Source: Maratus speciosus
Taxonomy: Eukaryota > Arthropoda > Arachnida > Araneae > Salticidae
Length of the DNA stretch: 64,000 nucleotides
Direction: 5' to 3'
Assembly: GCA_963932465.1 (NCBI GenBank)
Contig: OZ010792.1
Location: 19,547,701-19,611,700 of the forward strand
A program made the translations under genes and the position numbers. Positions 1 through 10,529 of the stretch are shown here, in pieces (positions within the stretch are counted from its first letter, which is position 1; each line of letters begins with the position of its first letter). The notes beneath the pieces are model-generated. The model ran no database searches, had not been told where the DNA came from, and was given only the letters and a program-made list of their open reading frames with translations.

Positions 1-146
1 ACGGCCTGTGGGAAAAAAAATCGTTTCAAATGATTTTTAATGATTTTACACGCTTTCAAACAGAATAAAATTGATATGCATTTATGAAGCGCACTAAAAT
101 GTGCATTCCATAGAATATGCGATGCAAAGAATAGTTATTGTTCATT

Positions 147-944
147 TACAGGGCTAAAAAAGGAATTCCAATACATAATGATATAGGGGTGGAGGGAATT
201 GTTTGCGGCGTACTTTATTTATGTTAATCTATTTGATATGTAATGAAATTGATATACGTCGTTGAGGTTTACATACTATGAATTATTTCATGTATAATAC
301 GAAGTGTATATAGCATTTACAGGGACACACAAAATATTTCAGATACTATACTGTATCCGAAGTACTGTTCATTAGCGATGATTGCTGGGAATACATTTTT
401 AATTATGATATGCACTTTTATGATTCACTATATTTATGCATAGTATATGGTGTATATATATATGCTATAATTCATATACAGGACTATACAAAAGTATTCG
501 TAAGGGTTACTGGGTATTGCTTAAAGGTGGTTTTTAAATAAGTTATGCATTTTAAAGCTGCACTGTATTTAATTTACTAAGAAATGTTTGTAGTATATAG
601 ATAAAATGATATACAGGGTCACGCAAAGAATTGGATACGTTGCCATCTATGAATTATAATTTCTGGAAATGTGATTTCAACAGTTTTAAGAGTGTTTTAG
701 CTTGAATTAAATTTTAAGTAAATAGTGGCGTGTAATAAAGGTACTAGGTAAACTACAGGGTTGTACAAAATTATTTAAGTATGTTTTCTTATATTAGTAT
801 AAATTGCTGAAAGAGAATTTCAACCTGTTATGCGTTTCCTTGATAAACTAAATTTTTCCATTATATAGTATATATATATCAATCTACAGATAAAATACAG
901 GACTGTTTAAAAGAATTAGAAAACATATTTGGCTGTGGATGGTA
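147..944. repeat. Degenerate ~145 bp tandem array, part 1
   Basis: A motif of the form TACAGGG followed after a few bases by ACAAAA recurs near 147, 317, 477, 612, 755 and 895, at spacings of about 135-170 bp. Downstream parts of the units also align loosely (TTCAA, then GTTATGCGTTTTC-like). The last unit is broken at 943 by a hAT-like insertion and resumes at 2742. Bases 1-146 look like an earlier, more decayed unit. No coding potential. Read by eye; a dot plot would define the period. Confidence 0.6.
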
Positions 945-1734
945 GGGTGTCAACGATTTTAATCGGTTGATTTAAATCAGCAATTAAATCATGATTTTAA
1001 TCAACCGATTTTTTTTTTAAAATCATTGATTAAAATCAAAAAATTTCTAAATGTTTAAAATGTCAAAAAAAATATTAAAATCTAACGTGAACATAATTTG
1101 AAAGTTTCTACAGGTATTTTGACTTATGAATAAACAAAAAAAGAGCTTTAAATAATTGTTTCTAAGCTTAACTCGTTAGTATTGTAAAAAAATTAAAAAC
1201 ATTTGAGTTTGTAAAAAGCATTGTTTTTAAGTTTTTATCCAAATTAAAACAGTTTCATTTAAAAATGATATTTAAATCTAACATAATTTGCAATGTCATA
1301 ATTTCCTTTAGGTAATCAATTTATGCATTATTTTATATAAAATACACATAGCAAGTATAATTACATTTCTGCAAGTAAAAGAATAAATAGTAATTAATAG
1401 CAATCTCAAGTTAAAGAAGAATGAAAGAATGACATCTGCTCAGCAGCTAAATTGTAAATGGATGCATAAGAGAAAAGAAATAATTGTTATAAAAATGCTA
1501 AGCACAGGAAGAGCTTCTTTGGTATAGGTTGAATAAATGTTTATTATTATTTTTTTTATTATTTTTTTATATATATATTTTTTTATTTTATTTTTTTGTA
1601 ATTCATATATACTAAAAAATTGAACCATTGAAAGCTAATAGAGGTAATAATGCTGTTACTTAAATATTTTGAGGATTTCAGATATTAGTGGCTAACTTAT
1701 ATTTATTCTATATGAATGGGTTCAACTCATTTTC

Positions 1735-1765
<31 letters not shown>

Positions 1766-2733
1766 GGTTAGCATACACGTACATGTGTGTAAGTATAGAT
1801 TTTGGTAGTTTACAGAAATTTTCCTAGATACAAATGCAAAATGAGCTGCAAATAATATTTGTTAGTTTTGTTATTTGTGCTACTAACTAATGAAATTACT
1901 TATTTGCAGTTTTTATTAATTCTGTAGTTGAAATTTACCTGTAGTTGTAGCCAGAGATTTCTTGTAAAAAACTTCCCCATTCAACAGTATTCTAAATTCA
2001 TGTGGAAAAAATCTTGCAAAAATATAGAACTTTATTTCTTTAGAAAAAACAGGATATTATTAAAATATGTTATTTAATTGTATTTTTCAATTTGTTATTC
2101 ATAAAATTATTAAAAATTAAGGACACTTTACTTATAATGCTAAAAAATATTCTTTTTTTTCTTACATCATTACTAAACACATTACTAATATATTTCTTCA
2201 TGAAATAGTGCCCGTTTTTTGAACTAGCATCCTGTCCCTTTTTCTTTCTAAAATGAATTATTATCATTTTAATAATTAAGGCTTAAAAATGTATAATATG
2301 TTCCTAATTAGAGAGATGATTGTTTATTAATTAATTTGAAGTAATGTTAGCTATTTAATATAAAATGCAGTTAATAATTTTCATAAATGTTAAGTATCAC
2401 TAGTATTTATAAAGTTTTACATAATTATTTCAATATTAATGTATATAACATTATTGTATAATACTACCTAATGAAACTACTAATTTGCAGTTTTTATTTC
2501 TGTAATTACTAACTAACAATTATAATTTTATTAATTAAAGTGTAAAAACATAGATTATGTTAGCAATTAGTGGTGTAATTGTTTTGGAAACCTAAAACTC
2601 ATGATAGCTATTCAGTATTTGAACGCTGGGAAAAAAATCATAAAAATCTGATTTAAATAAAAAAAATCTGATTTAAATAAAAAAATCCGATTTTTTTTTT
2701 TTTTTTTTTTATTATGATTTTTTTTACACCTTA
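943..2733. mobile_element. hAT-like element interrupting the tandem array
   Basis: The ends are TAGGGTGTCAACGATTTT on the left and, reverse-complemented, TAAGGTGTAAAAAAAATC on the right. They are flanked by the direct repeat GTGGATGG (935-942 and 2734-2741), an 8 bp target duplication as expected for hAT. Just inside both ends lie repeats built on AATCGGTTGATTTAAATC-type words. The interior is very AT-rich with poly-T runs (for example 1737-1766) and an internal direct repeat (about 1884-1925 and 2469-2512). No transposase frame remains, so this is a non-autonomous copy. Removing it restores the satellite unit. Confidence 0.55.
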
Positions 2734-2743
2734 GTGGATGGTA

Positions 2744-3317
2744 ACTGCGTAAATCAGTTTTTCAAATGTTTTACGCGTTTTCATGTTTACTTAGTTATCT
2801 TATATACGTTATTTTCCCCGATGTCTTGTTAAAACATTTAGGAAGAGTTGGAAAGTGTTTTATAATCTATGCCTAACGCATGATATATCTTACTTGTTGT
2901 TTCTATTTCCCAGATCAGTCTTTTCATATAAAACATACCAAATCTAATTAGCTCATATTCACAAAATACGATATATACGGGAATAAATAATTTAAATAAA
3001 TAGGGCTTATCATGTAGTTCTATAAGTAACAGCTGTATTAATATCCGTTAGACTCCCTGTTCGTATTTAATAAAGCAATGACAAATCATAACACATTAAA
3101 AAGCTTACACATTCTTAATATTAAGCTTGAATTCAAGATCAAGCTTAGAACTTAATAAAAAAAGATGTCAGTTAATAAGCATTGTTTTTTAAATGGAAAA
3201 TTAAAAATATTTTAGAAGAATAGGACTCCAAAATAGCGATATCTTGCTAAAAAGTACGGTAAAAAGATAAAATTTTATATTTCAAACAAAACTTTACTTT
3301 AAAATTATCGTAGTTTA
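2744..3317. other. AT-rich stretch, end of first array
   Basis: The first part continues the last ~145 bp unit of the array. The rest is AT-rich unique sequence with no frame, RNA or repeat that I can support. Confidence 0.4.
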
Positions 3318-3641
3318 ATACTTGGACATTTTTCCAGAGAGAAACATTCGCCTTGCATACAATATTTCAAATGAAAATCAAATTTCAAATAAATTGCTTA
3401 AAAGGCGCAAAGGCCAACATAGTGAAAAATATCCACGCCGGGACTCGATCCCGGGTCATCAGTATAGCGCACTGACATTCTACCGACTAAACCACATGGA
3501 ACGATACCCAGCCTGGAAATTTTCTCCCTATTACATGTTGGCAAGGCTACAAACGCAGCACAAGATGGAATATTTATCGTGAGCCACCGTCATGGGGCAA
3601 ACACGAAACTTAATTAAATCCAGAATCGATTGAAACTATAT
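3318..3641 (-). mobile_element. tRNA-derived SINE-like copy A
   Basis: On the minus strand there is a tRNA-like head. An A-box-like TGGTTTAGTCGG is complementary to 3483-3494, and a B-box-like GGGATCGAGTCCC is complementary to 3440-3452, at normal pol III spacing. The anticodon stem is recognisable (TCAGT/ACTGA), but the loop lacks the usual T33. That suggests a decayed SINE head rather than a working tRNA gene. The rest of the unit is AT-rich and shared with the copies at 3642-3727 and 3728-4093. Confidence 0.65.
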
Positions 3642-3727
3642 TAATACTTGGAAATTTTTTCAGAGAGAACCATTCGCCTTGCATACAATATTTCAAATGA
3701 AAATCAAATTTCAAATTAATAGCTTAA
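3642..3727 (-). mobile_element. Truncated SINE-like copy B
   Basis: This is a direct repeat of the first ~85 bp of copy A: AATACTTGG, then CATTCGCCTTGCATACAATA, then the AAATCAAATTTCAAAT block. It stops where the sequence turns back on itself into copy C. The A/B pair is a partial tandem duplication. Confidence 0.6.
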
Positions 3728-4093
3728 AAGGCAATTTTAATTTGAAATTTGATTTTCATTTGAAATACTGTATGCAAGGCGAATGTTTCTCTCTGGAAAA
3801 ATTTCCAAGTATTAATATAGTTTCAATCGATGCTGGATTTAATTAAGTTTCGTGTTTGCGCCATGTCGGTGGCTGACGATAAACATTGCATCTTGTGCTG
3901 CGTTTGTAGCCTTGCCAACATGTAATAGTGAGAAATTTTCCAGGCTGGGTATCGTTCTATGTGGTTTAGTCGGTAGAACGTAAGTGCGCTATACTGATGG
4001 CCCGGGTTCGAGTTCCAGCATGGAATTTTTTTCACTAGTTCGCCTTTGCGCCTTTTAAGCAATTAATTTGAAATTTGATTTTCGTTTGAAATC
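3728..4093 (+). mobile_element. tRNA-derived SINE-like copy C, inverted relative to A and B
   Basis: This is the reverse complement of copies B and A over its whole length, so 3642-4093 forms a large palindrome centred near 3722. A-box-like TGGTTTAGTCGG lies at 3962-3973 and B-box-like GGTTCGAGTTCC at 4005-4016. The head has diverged from copy A at several positions, including one in the B box. Two inverted copies with their own pol III-type boxes could be transcribed into complementary RNAs; that is inference. Confidence 0.65.
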
Positions 4094-4420
4094 ATCACAG
4101 AGTTTATGACAAGTTCGTCACAAATGACACATATTTCACAAACTGGTCACAGTGTGACTTCAAAACATTGTCACTTTCGTCACAGGTTCGTCACAAAGTT
4201 AATGCCAAAATAGTCACAAATGACACACTTTTCACAAATTAGTCACACTGTGACTTCACAGAGTGGTCACAATGTGACGTCACAAACGACCTCTAAAACG
4301 GCCATAACGACCTCGCATTCTAGTCACTGTGACGTCACATCCACGTCACGTGACGTCACATCGACGGTCACAAAATCACAGTGTGACTTCACAACGACGT
4401 CGCCGTGACGTCACCATGCC
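4094..4420. repeat. GTCAC/GTGAC-rich simple block with four CRE palindromes
   Basis: The block is dominated by irregularly spaced GTCAC and GTGAC words. It contains four exact TGACGTCA palindromes (the CREB/ATF consensus) at 4275, 4330, 4351 and 4406, spaced 55, 21 and 55 bp. GC content is visibly above the surroundings. The Ser/Thr-rich open frame across it is a by-product of the repeats. A regulatory role is possible but not shown; no gene is recognisable nearby. Confidence 0.55.
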
Positions 4421-4424
4421 TTAC

Positions 4425-4621
4425 GGTGGGGACGAGCAACCGTTATACGTGCCGCGTAAGGTGATCAGAATACGTAATTATTCTCATCAGTAAATTTTTA
4501 TTGTAAATTTTGCCTTATTTAATCGGAGCATTTTCCCGATTCAATTAGGCAAAAATTTCTGTTTTGAAAAACCGCTGATAAAAAATTAAAAATTCTGTAA
4601 AAGACGCTCATCCCAAAGGGG
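4425..4621. mobile_element. TTAA-type (piggyBac-like) MITE, family 1, degraded left end
   Basis: The right end reads CCCCTTTGGGATGAGCGTC on the reverse strand and is followed by TTAA (4622-4625). The left end (GGTGGGGACGAGC) has lost its terminal CCCC and TTAA. Terminal and internal sequence match the copy at 51930-52129, including CCTTATTTAATC and the CAAATTTCTG-like block. Non-coding. Confidence 0.65.
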
Positions 4622-4666
4622 TTAATGACCATCAAAAAATAAATTTAAACATAATATTCTTATTAA

Positions 4667-4895
4667 CCCCTTAACTGTTTTGCCCGAACTCCGTTCGAGC
4701 AAGAAAAAAAAGTTAGCTTGCTTCGTTACTAAAAGCTTTTCCACACCATTGATTTTTACCTGAATTCTTCGGTTCATTAAATGGCAGACTTTTCTCGATT
4801 ATTTAAGGCAAATATTTTTGTACTTAAAAAGTTTTGTTGGCTACCTGTTTTTAGTTTATAGTGTCAAAGAAAATGCGACAATTGAGTCTAAGTGG
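4667..4895. mobile_element. TTAA-flanked MITE, weak terminal repeats
   Basis: TTAA lies on both sides (4663-4666 and 4896-4899). The left end is CCCCTTAACTGTTTTGCCCG and the right end, reversed, is CCACTTAGACTCAATTG, an imperfect terminal repeat. The left terminus closely matches the isolated end near 46495-46524 (AACAGTTAAGGG followed by TTAA), which supports it as a real family. Non-coding. Confidence 0.45.
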
Positions 4896-4899
4896 TTAA

Positions 4900-6394
4900 G
4901 TCTAGTTCTTTGATTTTCTCAATATTCTTTTTAAATTAAATATATGGCGTTAAGAGCACTTTTTGTTCATATCAAGGTTAAGTTACATTTTGTTATTGGC
5001 TCACTAATTATGCATTTATTTTTCATATCTGTTCTGTATATGGATATATTAAATTACACAAAAAGCAAGCATTCATCAAACGTATTAATTTAAATTTCAT
5101 AAATAATGAATAACACTCAGTTAGAATCTATAATTACGAAAATATTATGGACTGTTGTTGACTAGAAAAGTTTTCAATTTCACAGGTGTTACTTTTTTTT
5201 CGGATACAACTTTACTTCTTTATGCCGCGCTTGTCTGGGGGCAAGAAAAATATCCGACGGCAATTTTCACAATTATTTTTCCAAAATGATTACAAAAGTT
5301 AATTTATTTTTTAATTATTTTCAATTCTTTTTTTATTGAGTATTTTGCCTATTTTTGTTGTATAATTTTCTAAACAATTGTAATTATCGATTTATTTTTA
5401 ATAGTATAGTCTTCTAAGAAAAAGAATTTTAATTGAAAAAGTGTAGAAGAACTGGCTAATGATCTCAATTAAAAAAGGTGTTTTATGATTTTTCAAACTT
5501 GATATTTAAATATCTTACGTGTGATACATCCAAATAATAAAGGAAAAAACTATAGCATTTTGAAGTTAATTAAAATTAAAATTAAGTAGAATCACAAATA
5601 AATCTATTTAAAAATTTAGTTCACTATTAGTTATCAGGTAATTAAAAAAACGCCTGATAAACGCATCCTAATAAAGATACGATGCTGAAAATTTCGTGGG
5701 GTGTATATTAGAGTACATACACGGTGATTCAAAACTTCTTAAATAACTTTAAGAACACTAGCAACAAGGTATTTTTTTTTATACAAAACCAGTCTAAAAA
5801 TACATTTCTTCAGTAATAATACACGGTGTCTATTGCAATTGGAACATACTTTTTATTCGTACTTTTAACAAAAAAATTATACTTTAACAAAATTTTCAAC
5901 AGATTTATCGAGTTTTTGTGTGTAAGTAAAGACAATAGGAAAAGTGCCGAAATGTGAAATACTTCGGCCACTGTTTTCGTTATATAATTATTCCCTTACA
6001 TTGAGTAATAACCTTATTTATTCTCATATCATGTGCGTCGAAGTTAGTAATTGTATTTTTAGATTTCATATTCCCAAGAATGTATACATTTCTTTTAGAT
6101 GTTTCATTTTTTTTTTTGTGGACATTTGATGATAGATGTATGTACTCTCATTTTTTTTTATCCCTGAACCTTTTCTGTTTGTTTCTCTTAGAACAATAAA
6201 GTACATTCTAATCTTCATAATTCCCTGGAAAATCTCTAATTATATAATCTTATACTTTTTATGTTCCTTGTACTTTTTATGTTCCAAAAAAGAAACGTTC
6301 GTTTTTGCAGCCTGAGTCTTTCCCTGTTGAATCCACCTCTTTAATTTTTAAAGGAGTTTTCTGTTGCGGTAAGATATTTTTTGTGTAAAACATA
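4900..6394. other. AT-rich intergenic DNA
   Basis: I see no supportable gene, RNA or clear terminal repeat. Open frames here are short and low-complexity. Confidence 0.4.
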
Positions 6395-6552
6395 CAAACT
6401 TTACAAAACAATCTTTAATCGAGAATAATTCTGACATTAGATAAGACGAAGAAAATTACTTTGAAATTATTCGATGCGTCAAAAATGTGTCGTATTATGT
6501 GTCGAATGCATTTGGAGCTCCAAATTACACGGGGCATCTAGCAACACCAGTT
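6395..6552. mobile_element. hAT-like MITE, family TAGTGTTGCCAG, partial copy
   Basis: From the ATAATTCTGACATTAGATAAG block to the right end (GGGGCATCTAGCAACACCA) it matches the intact copy at 6595-6784. The left half is missing or too decayed to place. Confidence 0.55.
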
Positions 6553-6594
6553 ATAACCCTAAAACTGGAAGAGGTGTTTATTTTCGTCTGGCAC

Positions 6595-6784
6595 TAGTAT
6601 TGGCAGGTGTCCCGCATAAATCTGAGATGTAAATGCTCTGAACAACACGAATTTCTTCCAGTTTATTTCGACATTTTTAATCGTTGATAATTCTGCCATT
6701 AGATAAGGCGAAGAAAATTACTTTAAAATACTGGTATCAAGAGCATTTGGAGCTCCGATTTACGCGGGACAACTGGTAACACTA
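6595..6784. mobile_element. hAT-like MITE, family TAGTGTTGCCAG, intact copy
   Basis: A 190 bp element with inverted ends TAGTATTGGCAGGTGTCCC and, reversed, TAGTGTTACCAGTTGTCCC. It is flanked by a perfect 8 bp direct repeat TCTGGCAC (6587-6594 and 6785-6792). The 8 bp duplication and terminus fit hAT. Related copies lie at 6395-6552 and 14021-14197. Confidence 0.8.
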
Positions 6785-6792
6785 TCTGGCAC

Positions 6793-7115
6793 TTATCCGT
6801 TCTTAAGGGTCTATCAGTAGCAGCAAGCTATCCCAAACATAGCTTTCCTGTTCACTGGCGTACGCAAGTAGCACCGAACCGTCGAGGCAGAAATACCGTC
6901 AGGCAAAAAATAATTTACAGGCTTAAAATGTCACTATTATGGGTATATCCTTTAATCAATGTCGTTTATTGTTTTAGGAAAGGTATGTTTAATGTATGCA
7001 TTTAACGTAGGATTAATTCAGCATAATTACCGCATGTTTCTAAGACTCTCCAGATCAATTTATTAACTTTTTATCCCAGTTTAAGCAATTTGAAACGAAA
7101 TACCTTTTTAAAAAA
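6793..7115. other. Intergenic, nothing recognised
   Basis: Mixed-composition sequence with no recognised feature. Confidence 0.35.
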
Positions 7116-7117
7116 TA

Positions 7118-7830
7118 CAGTAATGGCCAAAGTATGGAAAGCTTTTTGAAAAGGTGTAGTTTTGAAGTTTGGCCGTTCATAACACCATTTTCTTTTTAAG
7201 TAATATCATAAAATTATATACCAATGAAAAAATAATTTGATCAAGATGTAATGCATTAAATCTTATGAAGTTATATTTATTAGGGTAGTAATTATAAAGA
7301 AGAAAAGTGAAACTTATAGAAAAGATGAAATATACAAAAATTAACACAATGTCAGTTAATACAATGGGTAAACTTTACTCTTAATTACGGCCTTACAATG
7401 CCTTTCCATACAGTGAACCAAGTCCTTTATTTTAGAAGCTGTGATAGTGGGACACCAAGATTGAATTATTGCTTCTATTACTTGCATTTTATTGCTGTGT
7501 TGCATCTGTGCAACAAGTGTCTTTAGTCGACTCTAAAACTTTTCAATTGGGTTAAGGTCTGGGCTGTTACCAGGCCATTCCAATACTGGGATACGGTTAT
7601 CTCGAAATTACTTTTTGTACACGTTAGCAATATGACATGGAGCAGAATCTTGTTCAAATATAAATGCTTCATTATCTTGAAAAGGATCACATGCGGAAAG
7701 CTTCAGCTTTTATTTAAATATTTCATTCATGCATTTTTGGGCATTCATATTCCCATGTATCATAAAAAATCAGCCCACACCTTTTGATATCATGTAGCCT
7801 TATATCATAACACTGGCTGGATGCTTTAAG
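7118..7830 (-). mobile_element. Tc1-type DNA transposon, truncated at one end
   Basis: It starts after TA (7116-7117) with CAGTAATGGCCAAAGTATGG, a typical Tc1 terminal sequence. The transposase fossil lies on the minus strand inside it. The opposite end is missing: the sequence runs into a different, hAT-like terminus at about 7832. No second inverted repeat was found. Confidence 0.7.
7356..7830 (-). pseudogene. Tc1 transposase, C-terminal half, decayed
   Basis: The minus strand encodes the C-terminal half of a Tc1-family DDE transposase, the enzyme that cuts and pastes its own element at TA sites. Visible landmarks are FEQDSAPCHIA, carrying the second catalytic Asp, then LEWPGNSPDLNPIE with the third acidic residue (Glu). 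The frame ends in VYPLY and a TAA at 7356. Several in-frame stops are present, including one right after NPIEKF where Trp is usual. The N-terminal DNA-binding half is absent. It cannot make an active enzyme. Confidence 0.8.
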
Positions 7831-8290
7831 GTAGGGGTGCACAACCTTTTTAAGAGAAGGGCCACTTACAAAAATGATTGGGTTGTCGAGGGCCACATCA
7901 GTAACACAGAGAAAATTCTATATCGGGGAAGTAAGGGGGGCGTAATAAGTCTTTATACTTGATAAATAATTATTTTTTGTCTATAATAAAAATAAACAAA
8001 CAAATAAATAATTGTATTATTGTATATAATTGTATATAATTGGAAATAAATAATTGTATGAAGGAATGCAGGGCTTCTTAGCATCTGTATGAATAACCAT
8101 TCAACGCTTTATGAAGACTAACGGTTTCTTCTTGACAAATAGTAACTTGAAGGAAAAAAAATACGCGAAATTTCTAAATAATTGAACGTTATTGAAAATA
8201 TAATTGAATATAAAAAAAAATTATTGAAGAATAACTTAATTTAAAATAAAAGGAAACTTATTTTTTAAATAACAAGGCATGATGGACTAA
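7831..8290. mobile_element. hAT-like terminus and AT-rich remnant
   Basis: TAGGGGTGCACAACCTTTTT, followed by AAGGGCCAC and later GAGGGCCACATC, resembles the ends of hAT/Charlie-type elements. I cannot find the matching right end or a target duplication. The rest is AT-rich. Confidence 0.35.
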
Positions 8291-8358
8291 TTATGCTATT
8301 TTTTCTGCGGGCTATTAACAAAACTCGTTTTTTTTTCTTCTTTTGTCAATCAAGTGCG

Positions 8359-8690
8359 ACTGATTGACGAAATTCGCGATTTTTTATCAACGACAGATTG
8401 ACAGATTTCGCGGTAATTTTCCATTGGCGATTGGCAAAATTTGCAATCTTTTCAAACAATCAAGTTGCGATACCTGCGATAAATTGACGCAATTCGCGAT
8501 TTGTTTCAGCGATAAATTTTCAAATTTCGCATTTTTTTCCCTACAACGGATCAACGAAAACTGTAATTTTTTCCGCCCCTGATCGAATTATTTCGCGACG
8601 TTTTTGTTCTGCGATCGATCTTCGAAATTTGCAAGTTTTTTCCATGAACGATTGACATCGATCCATGAACGATCTAATAGGAATGAGGTA
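8359..8690. repeat. Degenerate ~35 bp minisatellite
   Basis: About nine diverged units of the type GATTGACGAAATTCGCGATTT follow one another at 33-38 bp spacing. Each carries a TTCGCGATT or TTTGC core followed by a T-rich run and an AACGATTGA-like joint. Short frames in the block come from the repeat. Confidence 0.65.
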
Positions 8691-8699
8691 TGAAAGACT

Positions 8700-9536
8700 T
8701 CCGGGAATTATTATGGCCTTCAATCAAAATCAAATAGGAAAGAAAAGAAGACCTAATGAAACAGTGTGGGAAGATGTAAAAAGAGCATTAGCAAATGTAA
8801 TACTTATACAGGATTGGATCATCTATAGGAAAGTGTAAAAAAAAATGGCCTGTATATGTCAGATAAATGCTTATTTATTTTAACAAGAAGACAAATAAAT
8901 ATGGCGATATAATGATTAACAAATTCAAATTTTCCGCGTGCCAAAGAATTTCGCATACATGGTATCTCGTGCACAGGTACCGTACGTTCGTCATGCCTGT
9001 CCTAAGTGGATTGTAGCATAGTAGAGTTTTTCATTTTTTATTATTTGTTTGTTTATTTACTTATTTATTATAGTGTAGCTATGACGACATTTTAGGTTCG
9101 TATTTTGATATTGTGGTAGCATTTATCTTAAAATTAAAATGCTAGAATTTTACGCTTTAGAATAGATATAGAGGGTTTTTTCTATCGTTATCCAATAGCT
9201 AATATATAAACTGTTAGAGATATACTTTTCGAAGCATACTTCCAGGTGCAAAAATGTTACAAATGTTTCTCGATATCATATGAAAATTCATTTACGTCAA
9301 AAAAGTTAATTTTTTAAGCTATTTAAATATTTAAACGATCTCTCGTTTCATATTTTTTATTTAAAAATATTTTCATCTGTTATCTAACAAGTAAAACAAA
9401 AATTGTAATATATACACTTTTTATTTTATGAATTTTCAGCGTTTCCTGACACTAAAAATGCGTCCTTCTGTTTTAACTAACGGTTCAGAAATTAGCTGTT
9501 GTACAATGATAACAGGGGACGATACCCTGTATACTA
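8700..9536. other. AT-rich intergenic DNA
   Basis: No supportable gene or repeat. Confidence 0.35.
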
Positions 9537-9734
9537 CACTGTTAAAATTTTGCAGCATTCTGTCCAGTCATTTGATCGTTTTTTGAAAAAACGGTTTCAT
9601 AACCATAATTTAACTATATTCCGACCATAAAATGGTCAATAATATTGTCAGAATAGTGTTAAATTACGGTTGTGTAACCTTTTTGATAAAAACGGTCAAA
9701 TGACAGGACAGAATGCTGCAAATTTTTAACAGTG
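9537..9734. mobile_element. TA-flanked palindromic MITE
   Basis: 198 bp with inverted ends CACTGTTAAAATTTTGCAGC and, reversed, CACTGTTAAAAATTTGCAGC. TA lies on both sides (9535-9536 and 9735-9736). Nearly the whole element folds back on itself. TA flanks suggest mobilisation by a Tc1/mariner-type transposase. Confidence 0.75.
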
Positions 9735-9955
9735 TATGTAAAATTTAAAATGTGTCTGATATATTTTATGAATATCATATCATTATATTTTAGCTATTAT
9801 TTTATCTTTGCATTTATTTTAATAAAATTTAGTCATGTTTGAATAATGTCGACTTTATTCATATGTTCCCCGACAGATTCATTTGTTCTATCAGCAGTCA
9901 TTTGTTGTACGGATTTGATAGCAATGATATACAGTGTGACTTCAAAAATCCGGCA

Positions 9956-10202
9956 GCCCCACCAGTGGCTGAGAGGTTCTGCTCTCGAAGCTGGTACACG
10001 GGAGGTGCTGGGCTCGATCCCAATCGCGCCCGTCGGCCTAATCGTTCGGAGTTTTCGTGGTTTTCTTCGAACCTTGGATTTCCAAGCGTTAATACGGGTT
10101 AGGTTCCCTTAGAAAGACCTCCACGAAGGGCAAACCCCCCCCCTGGGCCTATATCCCTCGTGCAGATAATTGGCCGTCATAAATACAACCAACCAACCAA
10201 CC
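9956..10202 (+). mobile_element. tRNA-derived SINE with perfect 12 bp target duplication
   Basis: The direct repeat AAAAATCCGGCA flanks it at 9944-9955 and 10203-10214. The tRNA-like head has an A-box AGTGGCTGAGAGG (9964-9976) and a B-box GGGCTCGATCCC (10010-10021), followed by a tRNA-unrelated body and an AACC-repeat tail. Length is about 247 bp. The intact target duplication indicates recent LINE-driven retroposition. The frames across it are incidental. Confidence 0.88.
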
Positions 10203-10529
10203 AAAAATCCGGCATCACAACCATCTTTTCCATTTCTTTTTCTTTTACACTTTCAAGTTATGGGAGAAGAAAAATAGCATTTCTTTATGAATTAAAAACT
10301 TCAAGATCGAAAGCAAAAATGCATAAAAAAAGGAATATTTGACAGTTTTGTTACATTTGTCAGAGGTGATTGTTTTCTGAACCAATTTTCTGGAAGTTGC
10401 ACTGTTGCTTCACAACGGGAGCAATTTTGGGGACAACTTTGGCGAATGCATGGCACAATATATGGCTGGATCGAATTTTCGGCAACAGCGACATCAGTGA
10501 TGAGGTAGAAATTTCAGGCTTTCAAATTT

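Noticed and set aside
3953..4020. tRNA-like segment as a functional tRNA gene
   Set aside because: The acceptor stem does not pair, position 33 is not T, and the segment belongs to a repeated SINE-like unit.
4220..4408. Ser/Thr-rich 62-codon frame
   Set aside because: It is a translation of the GTCAC/TCACA repeat block and has no domain.
9839..10112. Two overlapping 87-88-codon frames
   Set aside because: They run across the SINE head and the pogo terminal repeat in two frames. Neither is a gene.
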